Assembly: GCA_963971305.1 (NCBI GenBank)
Contig: OZ020303.1
Span: 30,492,106 to 30,556,105, forward strand
Reading direction: 5' to 3'
Length of the DNA: 64,000 nt
Source of the DNA: Arcuatula senhousia
Taxonomy: Eukaryota; Mollusca; Bivalvia; Mytilida; Mytilidae
The position numbers and the translations under genes were made by a program. A model generated the notes under the pieces. It saw only the letters and a list, made by a program, of their open reading frames with translations, had not been told where the DNA came from and made no database searches. Positions 48,038-60,699 of this stretch are shown piece by piece (positions within the stretch are counted from its first letter, which is position 1; each line of letters begins with the position of its first letter).

Positions 48038-48754
48038 TTTCTTTGTTTGGTTACAGGCATTTTTATGAAATTGTGTTTTGTTTTGTCTCTTATAAAGAAG
48101 AAGATACCAGCCTTCACTACGATACTTTACTTTGTGTCAGAAAATTGTATATTCAATAAAAAGATATTACGCAGAGGTATAGACATAAAAGGTCGAGTCA
48201 AATTTTACTTCGGGTCTCTACAATACGTTAGATTACAATCATTCAGCCTACCATAGAACCGTCTTAAATGCAGACATGGATAGTTAATATTAAACCATAA
48301 CATTTGCTTTGTTCAAAATGAAGACATTTTCAAAAGGATATTTTTGCGTGCTTAAAAATATTTCATATGGTCATGCATTTAAATAAATTGTGCAGCTTGC
48401 CACATGAAGCAGTGTACAGGTAAATAGTTTTTTATATTTGCCGTGTCTAAATGAAATGTAAAACTATGTTGCCGTGTTAAATCTTGAATAAGTTAGGCGT
48501 GTGAATCATGATACGTGCAATATTGGAACTGAGCAAAGAAAAATAAGAACATTGCGAAAAGAATGGCTTGCGATTAAAAAAAACCGTAATATTTCATACA
48601 TGAAAATTGCGTTTAACGCTCACCACTTAAAAATTAAGGAACGTTTTCCACTACATTAACCATCTTATTATCAGAATTAAACCAGATTATATTTAAAAGC
48701 ACCACTTTACAACTTTCCTAAGATTGGTTTAATAAATTTGCATAAACCTCTATA
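48038..48754 (+). repeat. ~720-bp direct duplication, copy 2
   Basis: This is the partner of 46744-47463, starting at TTTCTTTGTTTGGTTACAGG and ending at CATAAACCTCTAT. The few differences imply a recent duplication. Confidence 0.8.
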
Positions 48755-48939
48755 ACACATTATTTTGTCGACTTGCATTACTGAGTCAACTTGCAGTGAA
48801 TATTTTACAAATTTTGTTAACAAAATTTGGACACTCGAAACAGCACTGTTTTTCCAGTTTTAACATTTTTGTTAACAAAACTAAAAGCCATGATAATCCA
48901 TCACAATGATGCATTAATGAGTGTTTACACATAAATAGT

Positions 48940-49300
48940 TGAAAGAATGCGATCTAGTCAGGTTATCAGTTTTCAGTAACAATATATATATTTTTTCTGA
49001 TTCTTAATTATAACAATTCTTAACATTAAGAAGATATTATTTTTCATAACGTTTAGAATTAAGATTCCAGTTTTCAATAACATTACGAAAATACCAGTTT
49101 TCCGTATAACATTACAAAAATACCAGTTTTCCATAACGTTACGAAAATACCATTTTTCCATAACGTTACGAAAATACCATTTTTCCATAACGTAACAAAG
49201 ATATTAGTTTTCCATAACATTAACAAAATACCAGTTTTCCATAACGTTACGAAGTTGTCAGTTTTCCATAACATTATCAAGTACCAGTTTTTTTTTTTAT
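48940..49300 (-). repeat. 27-bp satellite-like array, orientation 1
   Basis: About nine units of consensus AGTTTTCCATAACGTTACGA plus AAATACC. The period is divisible by three, so it yields open frames that are artefacts (WKTGIFVML-like repeats). The inverted partner is at 63640-63875. Confidence 0.8.
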
Positions 49301-49619
49301 ATCATAAGGAACATACAAATTGTCTATATTATCATGAAGATTCAGTTATTGTTAAGCCTCAATAAAATATAAAATAGAAGATAATAGCGCCACACAACAA
49401 ACATATATACAAACGGCAATTTTAAATACATCCACAATGGATAATGTTAAGATTTAGATAAGAATTTAGTTCAGTGTTCTTTTATATTATAAAAGATTTT
49501 GTTTTTCATTACCAACTCAAAGAAATGATCTGTATGGAGTATCGTTGTAACTTTTATCAATCTCACGTCTGCTCTAGGTTATGGAATATAACAACTTATT
49601 CGTTTTATTTTCCGAGCTT

Positions 49620-49935
49620 CTCAACTTATCATATTCCTACGGTGATATATTTGGGACACTCATTTTCATTTATTTTTATTAGAATTTATCTTGAGCGTTC
49701 AACTTGTTATGTCCTGCCCCGACTCCTTATCTCGACCCCTTGACTTATAATGTCTTTCTCTCAACTTATTATCTCGAGCGCTCAACTTTGTATATCATTC
49801 TCTCGACTAATTTTTACGAGCGCTTGACTTATTATATCATTTGTTTTTCCTTTTTACTAATCGAGATAATAAGACTTGATTAATCGAGAGCACGGCATAT
49901 GAAGTCGAGCGCTCGATAAAATAAGTCGAGTGCAG
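49620..49935. repeat. CGAGCGCT-motif region with inverted halves
   Basis: Repeated phrases of the type TCTCGAxCGCTCAACTTATTA occur on the left half. Their reverse complements (AAGTCGAGCGCTCGATAAAAT) occur at 49900-49935. It is AT-rich between motifs and non-coding. Confidence 0.55.
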
Positions 49936-50012
49936 TTCAGTTGAGTTTTTAGCACACTTAAAAAAAATTAGGGGGCTACTGTGATACCCCCGGCTACGGT
50001 GTCGGCGTCGGC

Positions 50013-50450
50013 GTCCGTGCCCACATACAGAAGAATGGGTAAGATCCATACACGCTTACTGACAAGTGCCACATCAATGATAGTGGTATGGATTGTTCAA
50101 CTAGTGATGCTATGCACAATGCATGCTTCCGCTGCTGGCTGTGACCTATATTTTCCGCATGGATGACCACTTACAGAAGAATGGTTGAAGTCCATTCCTG
50201 TTTACTGACTTGTGTCACATCAATGATATTGGTATGGTAGTTACACATTGTGATGCTTAGCACAATACATGCTTCGGATGCTGGCTGTGGCCTATATTTT
50301 CCGCATGGATGACCACATACATAAGAATGGTTCAAGTCCATTCCCGCTAATTGACAAGTATCACATCATTTCAAGTGGTATGGTAGGTACACCTAGAGAT
50401 GCCTAAAGCAAAATACATGCTTGAGATGCTGGCTGTGACCTCTTTTTGCA
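50013..50450 (+). repeat. ~146-bp tandem repeat, three units
   Basis: Units begin near 50015, 50163 and 50309 with CCACxTACAxAAGAATGG. They share ATTGACAAGTxxCACATCA, GGTATGGTAG and GCTGGCTGTGxCCTATATTT. They are non-coding. Confidence 0.75.
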
Positions 50451-51381
50451 TTTGAGCACTTAAATTTTTGAAAAGTAAAAGTCAACGCTCGCTTAGTGAC
50501 ACTAATGCGTAACGAGGTGAGCTTCGTAATCGATGGATTACGTATGTTTGTTTTTTTTTTCTTTCATCGTGTTGTTCTCGTTCGCATCCTTTGGCTTTGC
50601 TTTTGCCCTTTCGGACTTTTGACGTTTCTTTGCCCCAATGGTCGCTCTGTTCCCTTCTAAATTGGTTTATAAATGATCATATTTTAATGCACGTTTAACA
50701 TTTTCATAACGCTTTTTTCCGCTTTTCTGTAAATTTCCCTTCCTTTAATAATATTGATATTACCTGCATTAAGAGAACTCGGGGTATGCCCAAAGTCCTT
50801 TGGTACATTGTAAATACCGTTATCCCATGTAACTTGTATTAATATTTCATAATCTTGGTATGATGTATTCGAATAATTTACTGGTTTCGCGTCTTTCTTC
50901 TATATTAGGAAGGTGAACATTATTTTTATCATCTTTGTCCATTTTATTGTAATTGGAACATGTATCAGACAAATGACATAATAAACTGATACACAAACTG
51001 AAAAGATCTCATTTATTTGAAGATATATATGAATTTATATATATTGTAACATCTTTCAATCAATCTTTCACAAAAAGTTAATCATATTAGCAGTACAAAA
51101 GAGAGCGAATTTCAAGACTTTTATTTACATATACACTTGTGACCGCTGATTGGTCTAGGTTAGATTCAAGATAATCGCTTTCATGTTTATACATGTAATG
51201 CCTGTCAGATTTTAGCACACAAGTTTGTTACGTATTACAATGCCTATCAACGTGACGAGCGTGACGAACGAGTAATTTGCATGTACTTCACGTCCAAACA
51301 TCACACATACATACCGCGACATAAATGTTTCGATTGTATTGTCTGTAACACAAGATAAACGGAGAAAAGATGCATTATACA

Positions 51382-54034
51382 GGGTACCGGTAAACTGAGA
51401 AACGAAAAGAAACGAAACGAAACGAAACGAAAACGAAATCGGTAAAGTTAGAAAACGAAAACAGTAAAGTAAGAAAACGAAATCTGTAAAGCTAACGAAA
51501 TCGGTAATATAAGAAAACAAAATTTAACGAAATCCGTAAAATAAGAAAACGAAATCAGGGATTAAATGTTGTGTTGGACATCCCTGACGAAATGTAGCAA
51601 AATTTTGTCAAATAAATAACCGTATACGCGTGAGAGAAATAAAACAAGATGCAGAATAAACGTAGAGTGATTCGAAAACAGCATAAACTTTTAACCAAAA
51701 CAAAAAAACAAAAAAACAAATGCATTTAGTTTTAACTTACTAGTATCCATTCATTACATTCTTGATTGGGAAAGAGGGTGTAAATGTGAATCACACTCCA
51801 TCTTGCGAGTGTGGCTAGTACTCTACAATTAGGGTCAGATAAAATCGACCTCAAAATAGAAAAAGTCCTAAATACTATATCAGAGTCCGACGTATACTGT
51901 CAAATAACAAATATGTATAAAAAAATATTTGTAAAGTAAAAAGTTCAGTTAACGGGTGTCACAGTGTCATTCTTATTCATTTTTTTTTATTTTAAGGGAA
52001 GGGGTGTCTTTCTTTTTCTTCAAGAGCAAAGTTATACTCCAAAAAGCGTAAAAAGCGTAAAAATCCCAGAACTTGTGCGCAAATACAAACAAGAGGCTCC
52101 CAGGAGCCTGAATCGCTCACCTGGTCTTGAGTCAACCCTTAACATGTAAACACTTTTCCAGAGCTAAATGAACTGAACATATAAGCAAGCAACAGCTTTT
52201 CTCTATCTACTATAGTTTCATTCAATAGGCCAAAAACATGAAAAAAACGTTATTTTAGGGGCCGTTACCCCTATAAGGGTTCATCTGACAACTTCGATCC
52301 TATAGAAACTTTTGTAGAGCTTTATGAGCTGAACATTTCAGCAAGCAACAGCTTCTCTCTATCTGCTACAGTTTTCATTCACTAAGCCAAAACATGAAAA
52401 AACGTTATTTTAGGGGCCGTGACCACTATAAGGGGTCATCTGACAACTTCGATCCTATGGAGACTTTTGTAGAGCTAATTGAGCTGAACATTTAAGCAAG
52501 CAGCAGCCTCTCTCTATCTGCTATAGTTTTCATTCCATAGGCCAAAAATATGAAAAAACCCCTATAAGGGTTCATCTGACAGCTTCGACCCTATGGAGAC
52601 TTTTGTAGAGCTAAATGAGCTGAACATTTAAGCAAGCAACAACTTTTCTCTATCTGTAATAGTTTTCATTCTATAGGCCAAAAACATGAAAAAATGCTAT
52701 TTTTCACCTTTAAGGGGCCGTAACTCCTACAAGGGGTCATCTGACAACTTCGACTCAAAGGAGACTTTTGTAGAGCTTTAGATGCTGAAGCAGTAGCGTG
52801 GCATCAGATTTCATCTATCACTTATACTTTTTGATTTACAAGCCAAAAAAACAGTATTCTGACCCCCCTAGTCTATTTTTAGTAACGGCGGCCATGTTGT
52901 TTCGATGGCGGTCACCATTTGTGCAATCTTGGTAGAGGACATCCCATAGATGAAGTGTGCAAAGTTTCAAAGCAATCCCTTCAGTCGTTTCGGAGGAGAA
53001 GATTTTCAAAGAAAAGTTAACGACGACGACGGACGACAACGACGGACGACGACAGACGACGACGACGACGGACGCCAAGTGATGGCAATAGCTCACATGG
53101 ACCTTTGGTCCAGGTGAGCTAAAAAGTGGACATATTTCACAAATCATATTGAAACCTAATGCATAAAAATTACATTAGGTTGGTTTTTACGTTGGGTTTT
53201 GAAATATCGATGAGATGAGATCATAAAGACAATCGAACAACTAAACAACATGAAGGCTCTTCATTAGATTACAATTTATAATGCATATTTGAAAACCTTG
53301 CAATATGTCCTCAAAATTCATTTAGCTCTTAAGAAGTTACACCTACGAGGAGGTATGCATGGGGTATCAATGGTAAAAAAAACACAACACACACACACAA
53401 ATTCAAATATCGCTCTTGATAGTCTTGATAATCCACTTCTGCGTATAGTGTGTTTTTCTTAATGTAAATTTCCATAAAATTCAATGAGTTGCACTTACGA
53501 GGCTTATAACATGGTATAACTCGGATCCCATCATGCACATTTTCATTAATAGTGTACTTCTATGGGTATAAAGTTTCATTAAAAAAATCTCACAGACGCT
53601 TAGGATGAATTGTACTTTCATGGTTCTACATGTATAGACAGACGGAGCAGTAGTGCAGGAGACGAAATATTTATTTTGCTTAATTTTTGAAACCGATAAT
53701 ACAATTTGAAGAATGCCAAAAACAAATGGGTAGGATTTTTAATTCAAAGCTGTTTTTTCACCATTATGTTTTATTTTTTAGCTACATTTGTATACTTGCC
53801 ATGATTTCAGCCGATTTTAAATCGATCAAGTTCGATTTTCAGACATTTGGCTTTCGTGTAACAAAAATTATATGCTAGATTTCGTTTTCTCATTTTACCG
53901 ATTTCGCCAGATTTCGTTTTCTTACTTTACAGATTTCGTTTTCTTACTTTACTGTTTCCGTTTTCTTACTTTACCGATTTCGTTTTCTTTTCGTTTCGTT
54001 TCGTTTCTTTTCGTTTCATAGTTTACCGGTACCC
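51382..54034. mobile_element. Foldback/MULE-like element, 2653 bp, with perfect 10-bp target duplication
   Basis: The ends are inverted GGGTACCGGTAAACT followed by ~150-base arms built of GAAACGAAAA/GAAATCGGTAAAG subrepeats (51382-51555 and 53878-54034). The direct repeat GCATTATACA sits immediately outside both ends (51372-51381 and 54035-54044). A Helitron-like element is nested at 52092-53124. No transposase frame was seen, so it is non-autonomous. A ~9-11-bp duplication is typical of Mutator-like elements; the long subrepeat arms are typical of foldback elements. Confidence 0.85.
52092..53124 (+). mobile_element. Helitron-like element with five ~155-bp tandem units
   Basis: It begins AGGCTCCCAGGAGCCTGAAT. 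It then has units near 52160, 52316, 52471, 52608 and 52773 (AGAGCTxxATGAGCTGAAC, CATGAAAAAACGTTATTTTA, GGTCATCTGACAACTTCGA), a GAC-type simple tract (53020-53080) and a terminal palindrome AGCTCAC..TGGACC-TTT-GGTCCA..GTGAGCT. It is nested in the 51382-54034 element, so it inserted later. Confidence 0.75.
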
Positions 54035-54936
54035 GCATTATACATACCGAATCTAAATAGAATCTCATAGATAAATCGGATATCATCACTTGTGAAATTT
54101 AACGAATTGTAGCGTGCAGCTTATATTACGAAGAATGAAAAGGTTTCATATTACGTTTTGTTTTATCGGTAGTAGTATACACCAAATAACGTTTTGTCGA
54201 GTGGCCCAACGTTTAACTAAATAGGAGCTACTACGTGTCCATCATCAAAATTTTCAGCATATTACATATTGCATGACCAGCAGTTTCCCTACTTTGCAAA
54301 TAAGAAAAAAACAGTTCTTCAATTCATACTTAATACACTATTCTTTCCCCCCCCCTTTACATGCTAAATGGCAAGGCTTCCTCGTCCAACCACCTAGAGA
54401 GCCCACCCCATTCGCCATGCTGGCAGTGTGCCCCGAATCACGGGTGCTTCTTTGTAAACAGGCTTACCGCTACTGCTGGCCTACTTGTCACCCGGGTTCC
54501 ACGCTTGAGAAAGGAATAAGACGTTAACACCATAGGATACAAATGACTAAAAAATGTTTATACCCGAGGTTTTGAAAAATACTTAACCATAGATATACAA
54601 GACGTGACATTGTATCTCGGGCTTTAATCGACCTCTCAACATTGCTAAAAACAGCCGTCGCACATACATGTACATGTATACCACTCAATTTTCGCTCTTT
54701 AAATTAGCCTACTAGGCATTGTACGACACTAGGCAGATGCATGTTATATGTATTTACTAAAAGCTAATAAGCTAAAATGTATGCAATTTTAAAATGTTTC
54801 TTGCATAGTTGTTTAAATTTTCAAAACGATTGTATGTTCTTATATATTTTAATGATGGTATTTTTGTACACGAGATAGCTTTCAATATTCTCAACCACCT
54901 TGTACTTATATTACACTTTCTGTTCTTAATTGCCGT

Positions 54937-54992
54937 TTAATTGTGGGCTGTGTCGCGTACACTTATTCCACATCTCATTATTTTCTATTAAT
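54937..54992 (+). repeat. Solo tail of repeat family R1
   Basis: It matches only the 3' block of R1 (GTGTCGCGTACACTTATTCC then ACATCTCATTATTTTCTA). A similar solo tail lies at 63523-63560. Confidence 0.55.
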
Positions 54993-55286
54993 ACTGTGTA
55001 AAGTATTTTGTCTTTTTAATTATTTTTAAAAAGATGAGAAAAAAATTAAAATTATGTATATTTCTTTATCCGTCCGTGTGTCCATTAGCGTGCTGATCAC
55101 TTACTCGCAACTCCTACGAACCTAATTGATGGATATTCACGACACAATCTTTTTATCTACTCTGAGCTTTAATTGTACTGTTGTTTTTAATTCCCCGATC
55201 AAACATAAAAATGCATTTAAAATCTTTTTACCCCGCTCTGTAAAAAAAAAAAAACTCACTTCGGTGAACTTCAAAAGCGTGTTTCG

Positions 55287-56905
55287 TTTTTTAAGCTCAC
55301 CTGACCCAACATGAATGCCGTTGCAAAAAATAGAACAGTTGGGTCAGACCATAGTTATTAGATTATTACTCAAAAGTATCAGAAATATAGAGAAAATCCG
55401 AGGCAACTTCCTTCTTCAGCATTAAAAGCTCTTCAAAACTCCCCATAGAGTCAAAGTTGTGGGACAACTCCCTGTAAAAGTTATTTTCTCTTAATTTTCA
55501 AAAGTGACTATTCTCACAGTTTTTGGATATTATCTTGAAAACTGTAAGCGGTAGAGGTAATGTTAGCATTGGAGCATTGTGAAGCTCGTTGAGATCTACA
55601 AAAATGATTTCAGGGTCAAAATTAACATATGACCCCTTATAGGGGTTATGGTCCTTTTAAAGTTTCACAATTGATTCGTTACTCCAGAGCTTGCGGGAAT
55701 TACATCGATTCCCATGGCCGAGCGTCACGTTTGACACAGAAATTGCTGACACAAGGATATGTTGCTCCATGGTGCTGTCTTCACACAAGAAATTTTACGG
55801 TAGATACTGACCACTCGTAGACAAATATGGGTTTCTATCTTTCAAATGAGTGCAGATGTTGGTTTGTAGTAGAAATTTGTTTTGTCTTCCTTTACTGGAT
55901 TTGAAACACTGAATTGGATAACTAAATTTAGAGTTAGTGATCATACTCTTGAAATTGAAACTGGAAGATATAAAAATAAACCAACAAATAAGCGTTTTTG
56001 TAAATTTTGTCAAGAGCAAAAAAATCGAAGATTAACTTCATTTTTTTATAGACTGCATAAATTATTCAAATTTAAGATTTATACTTTTCAAAAGTATATC
56101 CGATTTTAAACCATTTTTTCTTAGATATTGAACCTGCTCAACAATTGCTCATTATTCTTTCTCATAAAAATGAACTTTTACCACCTATATACGACATTAT
56201 AAAGCAGTCCTTTGAATTGCGAAGATAGGGTCCATATCGGTCAAAGTTCTCTTTCGATTATATGTTCTCACATTGTATTGTTTAATTCATATGTATTGTA
56301 AATTTGTCATATGTTTATTTGTATTTGCTTGACCCACATGGGTGAAATTTTGCAAATAAAAGGATATTATTATATCATGATATTAGCAACACGACGAGTG
56401 CAGGCAGGCAGGAACCGCTTACTCTTTCGGAGCACCCGAGTTCACTCATGTTACGACTTGAGTTCGGGTTGTTGATTTCCTTTCGGTTGATTTTGTGTTT
56501 TGAGGTCGCTGTGCTGTTCTTGTTCGTGCATGTTTACCGGTTTCATCGTTGTCCTTTTGGACTTTTGACACTCGAATGCTTCTCTATGTTACAGATACAG
56601 ACAAATGTTGCTTGCATCAATTTTATGATGAATAATTATTCTCAATTAGCTCTTCAAAAATATTCATCAGGCTGAAGCTGTCAGATGACACCACTATAAA
56701 AATTATGGCCCCTAATTGTCAAGTTTTGGATTATTGGCTTGCAGATTAAACCTATAAAAGATTAAGAAACGCAAACTTATATTTGCATGAACGTTTTGCT
56801 ATATATGCTCTACACATCTATTGGAGTTTTTCACCTCAGGTACCCAAAATTATTTTCATTCCATCAATCGTTGAAGTCAGGTGAACGATTCAGGCTCCTG
56901 AGTTA
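55287..56905 (-). mobile_element. Helitron-like element, inverted relative of 52092-53124, with nested LINE fragment
   Basis: On the minus strand it begins CAGGAGCCTGAATCGTTCAC (near 56902) and ends GTCAGGTGAGCTTAAAAAA (near 55287), matching both ends of the 52092 element. Parts of the tandem-unit text (GACCCCTTATAGGGG) are present at 55630-55650. A LINE tail fragment interrupts it at about 55800-56370. Confidence 0.6.
55880..56370 (+). pseudogene. LINE 3'-end fragment (reverse-transcriptase C-terminus)
   Basis: An open stretch encodes TKFRVSDHTLEIETGRY and then a CKFC motif, the style of the C-terminal cysteine region of non-LTR retrotransposon proteins. A stop/frameshift follows at about 56107, then an AT-rich 3' UTR ending in a GCAAATAAAAGGATATTATT tail. 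It is 5'-truncated and broken. Confidence 0.6.
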
Positions 56906-56929
56906 GTGCGTGAGTTGGTGTTTTACGCC

Positions 56930-57290
56930 CGTGCAACTCTATATATGTTATTTACAGGCGATCAACATGAAAAGAATGATAAAATAAACATGAAATGACG
57001 ATGAAAAATAAAATAAGGGGGTGGGGTGGGAACCAAAGGATCATTTACGCGCATTAAGTGTGGCACTCTTTAAACACGTTGGCCCACTATGGTCAGCGGT
57101 CAGGGTTTCCGTATTATATACCTGACAACCCCTGCGGACGAAGGCCACCCTATTCCGCCACCTAGGGTACACACTTGGTCGCTCTGTGGGCTGAGCACTG
57201 ACCCGATGTCAGAACTCCAAGACCCTTAGTCGCCTCTTACGACAAGCTAGGCTCGCGATCGGCTGCGGGTCTATTTGCTCCTGAGAGCCA
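56930..57290. repeat. Dispersed repeat family R3, copy 2
   Basis: It is collinear with 27985-28370 over several blocks and extends right into GTCGCCTCTTACGACA. That last block is common in bivalve repeats (recollection). It is non-coding. Confidence 0.55.
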
Positions 57291-57299
57291 CTTGTTTAT

Positions 57300-59200
57300 G
57301 TACATGTAAGCCATAGGTTTTGGTTAGTTATTGTAGTAGCACCTATCAACTGTAGCGTACATGTTTGCAATACTAAAATAAACCTGAACAAAAACATATT
57401 AACCAGGATACTTTCTCTGAAACGAATTAAAAAAATATTTATAAATGTATGAACAAAAGTTTAACACATTCAATTTAAATTTAGCTCCTCATCCCACTAC
57501 AAAAGTTGGGTTTGATGTGATATAGGTTTCAGTTTGTTAGTTAGTCCATTCGTTTCTTCGCGTGTCCAATCCATTGGAACTCGAGTTAACCCCCCCCTCC
57601 CCTCCCCCCAGTTTGAAAGTCCTCCTTGATATTTCACTGGATTTTCTTAAAACACATTCACAATTTTTATAAAAAAATATAAATTTGCATCTTTTTTAAA
57701 AGACTTTATCTAAAGATTTTTTTCAAGTTTCCCATGGTGAAACTTGGACCTAGCCATCCACTAGACGAAAAAGGGGTACTCTCATTGTAAATAATCCTCT
57801 GACTGAATTTTCATGACTGAACGTTAACATATTTTTTCTCGCGAAGTTATGTATAAGTGTATTTTAAACAAAAAATGATCTGATGATTCTTTGTTTTCCA
57901 TAGCAAATAAAACTTTTTACGATAAAGCTTGTGACGGGGACTTCCGGGGAGAAAACATATTTCGACGACAAGACAGGCAATCGGGGCTTCCATGGAGAAA
58001 ATATATTTCGACGACTCTTAATACAAAAAATCATCTGATTAAGGGGTTTGGGTGGATTATTTATATCATTTGTTTTTCTTAAAATAAATTTATCAAATTC
58101 ATGCTAGAATAATAAGGTTTATTTAGTCAAAGCAAACTTATTCTATTTGAATACATAAAAAAATATTTTATGCATTCAAAATGATGTATAGCGATAACAG
58201 TCTCACATCAGTCTGACATGTATGTTAAGTGTAATTTTTACATGTAATGTTTGACCTCTTCTTTTATATAACATTTTAAAAGGGTAATTTTTCGCGAAAT
58301 GATTATTAGGAAAAAAAAAAATTCTTTGGTATCGAAAAAAACAACAACATTTTTAACCAAAAGGTATAGACATTTTCGAAAAAGGGAGAAGTATTTTGGA
58401 AATTATACGTCATTTTACGAAATGCTTTACTTTATTTTGTATATTTAAAATTTGTAGGTATATATTGCATTTATGGCCTCTACAATATTTTACAAGTGAA
58501 CAGAACTTTTACCAAATCAAATCTAGTAAATACTATAATAAACAATTTGTCGGGGGATGAAATTTTTATTATACAACGAAGGTTTCTTCGAAGACAGATA
58601 AACTGCGCGGCAATAGTTAAACTTCTTGAAGAATGCATCAAATCACAATCGAAAGCTCATCTCCTAACCTTTGATTTTTTCAAACTTGACACAAAAGGCC
58701 ACTTCAATTCAAGACATGCAATGCTTTGATATTTTTGCGTTCGTATATTTTACAAACCAAAAACTTGAAAGGATAGAATGAAGAAAGCACAATTCATTTT
58801 GTTTTTGTTTGATCCATTGTTCCTCGATTTATCTAATCGTCCGTAAATCGCTAACCAGCTTGTGTAAATGGTCAGTAGAGTGCCAATTCCTTTATCCCTG
58901 TTTATTCTTCTTATTCTTTTACATAAATTAGAATAGCTTAATGCTTCCGTTTGTTTTATTAACAAATTTCTCACAAATCGATTCCCGCGTGCTTTTGTAA
59001 ATTTCTGTTTTCCTTTATACATGTTAAAATTGACAAAGAAGGTATTCTACCGTTATTTTCAATAGATCACAGTGTAAAATCTTAGTTACTATCACTTTAA
59101 GAAAAAGTCAAATGAGAATTAGATGAAGTATATATTTGTAATAAAAGTTATCTGGTATATTTCAATATTTTGAAATATTTTTTTGTCAATATAATATGAA
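57300..59200. other. Non-coding DNA, no defined element
   Basis: It holds a 46-bp direct repeat (CTTCC.GGAGAAAA.ATATTTCGACGAC at 57940 and 57986) and C-rich runs near 57590. Open frames at 58496-58729 and 58750-59022 lack splice context and recognisable motifs. Confidence 0.4.
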
Positions 59201-59206
59201 GGTGCA

Positions 59207-59260
59207 AGTGGCTGACCATTTAACCTGAAAAGGGGGGAGGGCTACGTTTTTGTTCGGAAA
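59207..59260. repeat. GGGAC-type MITE end fragment
   Basis: TGGCTGACCATTTAACCTGA followed by a GGGGGGAGGG run matches the left TIR of the family. A possible right end (GAGTTAAATGGTCGATC) lies far away near 60730, so the copy is broken or expanded. Confidence 0.45.
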
Positions 59261-60039
59261 AAAAAAATATTTGAGGTGTTGATATGGATTTTTTTTCAAT
59301 ATTAGCACGGTTTCATACGGAAAGAAATCCTTATTCCGAATATTTTTTTATCGTAACCTCTACTGCCAAATATCTTTTTAACCAAAATAAGATTCAAAGT
59401 ATTTTATACAAAAAAGTCCTCAAAATGAGGAGACATTCTATTTTTGATCTGGGTTTCGATTATTCTGAACGTATGATTATTCTAAGCCCTCATGGCGTCA
59501 CTTGTGCCAGGGGCATTTAATTTTACCCATGTTCGTTCGTTCGTCGTCTTTAAGTACACACGGAGGCTTTCGTCAACCATTTATCAAATGCTAGAAAGAT
59601 TTTAGATTTAACAAGATTGTTAAGTATGGACACATTTTTTGACATGCAAGACTCCTATTTCCTGTTTGGCCTATACACAAATTAACGGCACACTTTTCAG
59701 AAATATATACAAGGAAATGATTTGATATTTAGCAGATTGGTTTAGAATGACAAATATGCTCTTAGTGATGTTCAGACGTGTTCGACTTATACAATATGCT
59801 TGGGATGCAAGGGCGCAACAATGTCGCATGGGCACACACCTCCATTTAACAATACTTAGAGAGGTTAAAAAAACGTTTGTTATTTTTTCGGATGCTTCTA
59901 TTTTTAAGTAAGGGGCATACTAATGATTTGAAATGTTATTGAACATTCATTTAAGTTAAAAGCAAACAGTTACGACGACTTAACTTTAAATTTTTGAAAG
60001 ATGCAGTTTCAAATAAATCTTGTTTTCAAGAAAAACCTA

Positions 60040-60690
60040 CATTTCTGAAAGTGAAAATTTCGTAAATTTTATAACTCTTAAGCTCTAAAAATTTTGTCCA
60101 ACCCAGGGCGTAGGTTTGGTTGATTTGAGTAATAATTTTGATACCAATTCGGCATATGCAGATTAAATTGCCTAATGATTTTCATCTTCATGTGGTGTGT
60201 GTGTCATTATCAATCTTTTTAATGGAGTGCATTTGTTGAGTCTTGAAAAGATGAAACGAGCGCCAAGCGTGCATGTACATTATAGCAACATTCATTGCAT
60301 GGAACTTTATTTTCTAACATCCGTAATATAGTGAGCGCTGTAAGTGGCGTTTTATTTCCCCGAGTTTTGCTCGCTCTGGCATCAATACTTTAGTGTTAAA
60401 GAACAGATCCAAAGCTATGCAATTGTCCAAATATTTGTCGAAATGTTTGCGAAAGATAAGTCTCCCTTATCTTTCATTCTACCCAAGGCGTAGGTAGATC
60501 TTAGTCATAATTTGATACAGTTCGGCAAATGTTAGTATTATTGCTCTATGCTATTCATATGTTTGTAGTGTTTTGTTATTTTCAATATTTTGAGAAGAGT
60601 AGTGCTACGATGAGTCTTGAATAGACGAAACGCGCATCAGACGTAGCAAAATGTATTGCATGGAACTTTATAGTAGTTTTGATTCAAAAT
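60040..60690 (+). repeat. Diverged direct duplication (~400-bp offset)
   Basis: Blocks CCCAxGGCGTAGGT, AATTTTGATACCxxTTCGGCA, GTCTTGAAxAGAxGAAACG and TTGCATGGAACTTTA recur in order at about 60105-60305 and 60483-60670. It is non-coding. Confidence 0.6.
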
Positions 60691-60699
60691 ATTTTTGTG

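Noticed and set aside
46744..48754. LTR retrotransposon with 720-bp LTRs
   Set aside because: The spacer is only ~575 bases, with no TG..CA ends, primer-binding site, polypurine tract or gag-pol coding.
48973..49280. Open frames reading repeated MEKWYFRNV / LWKTGIFVT peptides
   Set aside because: They arise from a 27-bp array whose period is a multiple of three. There is no start context, and the array is non-coding on both strands.
58496..59022. Two adjacent frames of 77 and 90 codons as possible small genes
   Set aside because: They show AT-rich composition with no splice sites in phase, no motif and no conservation within the window.
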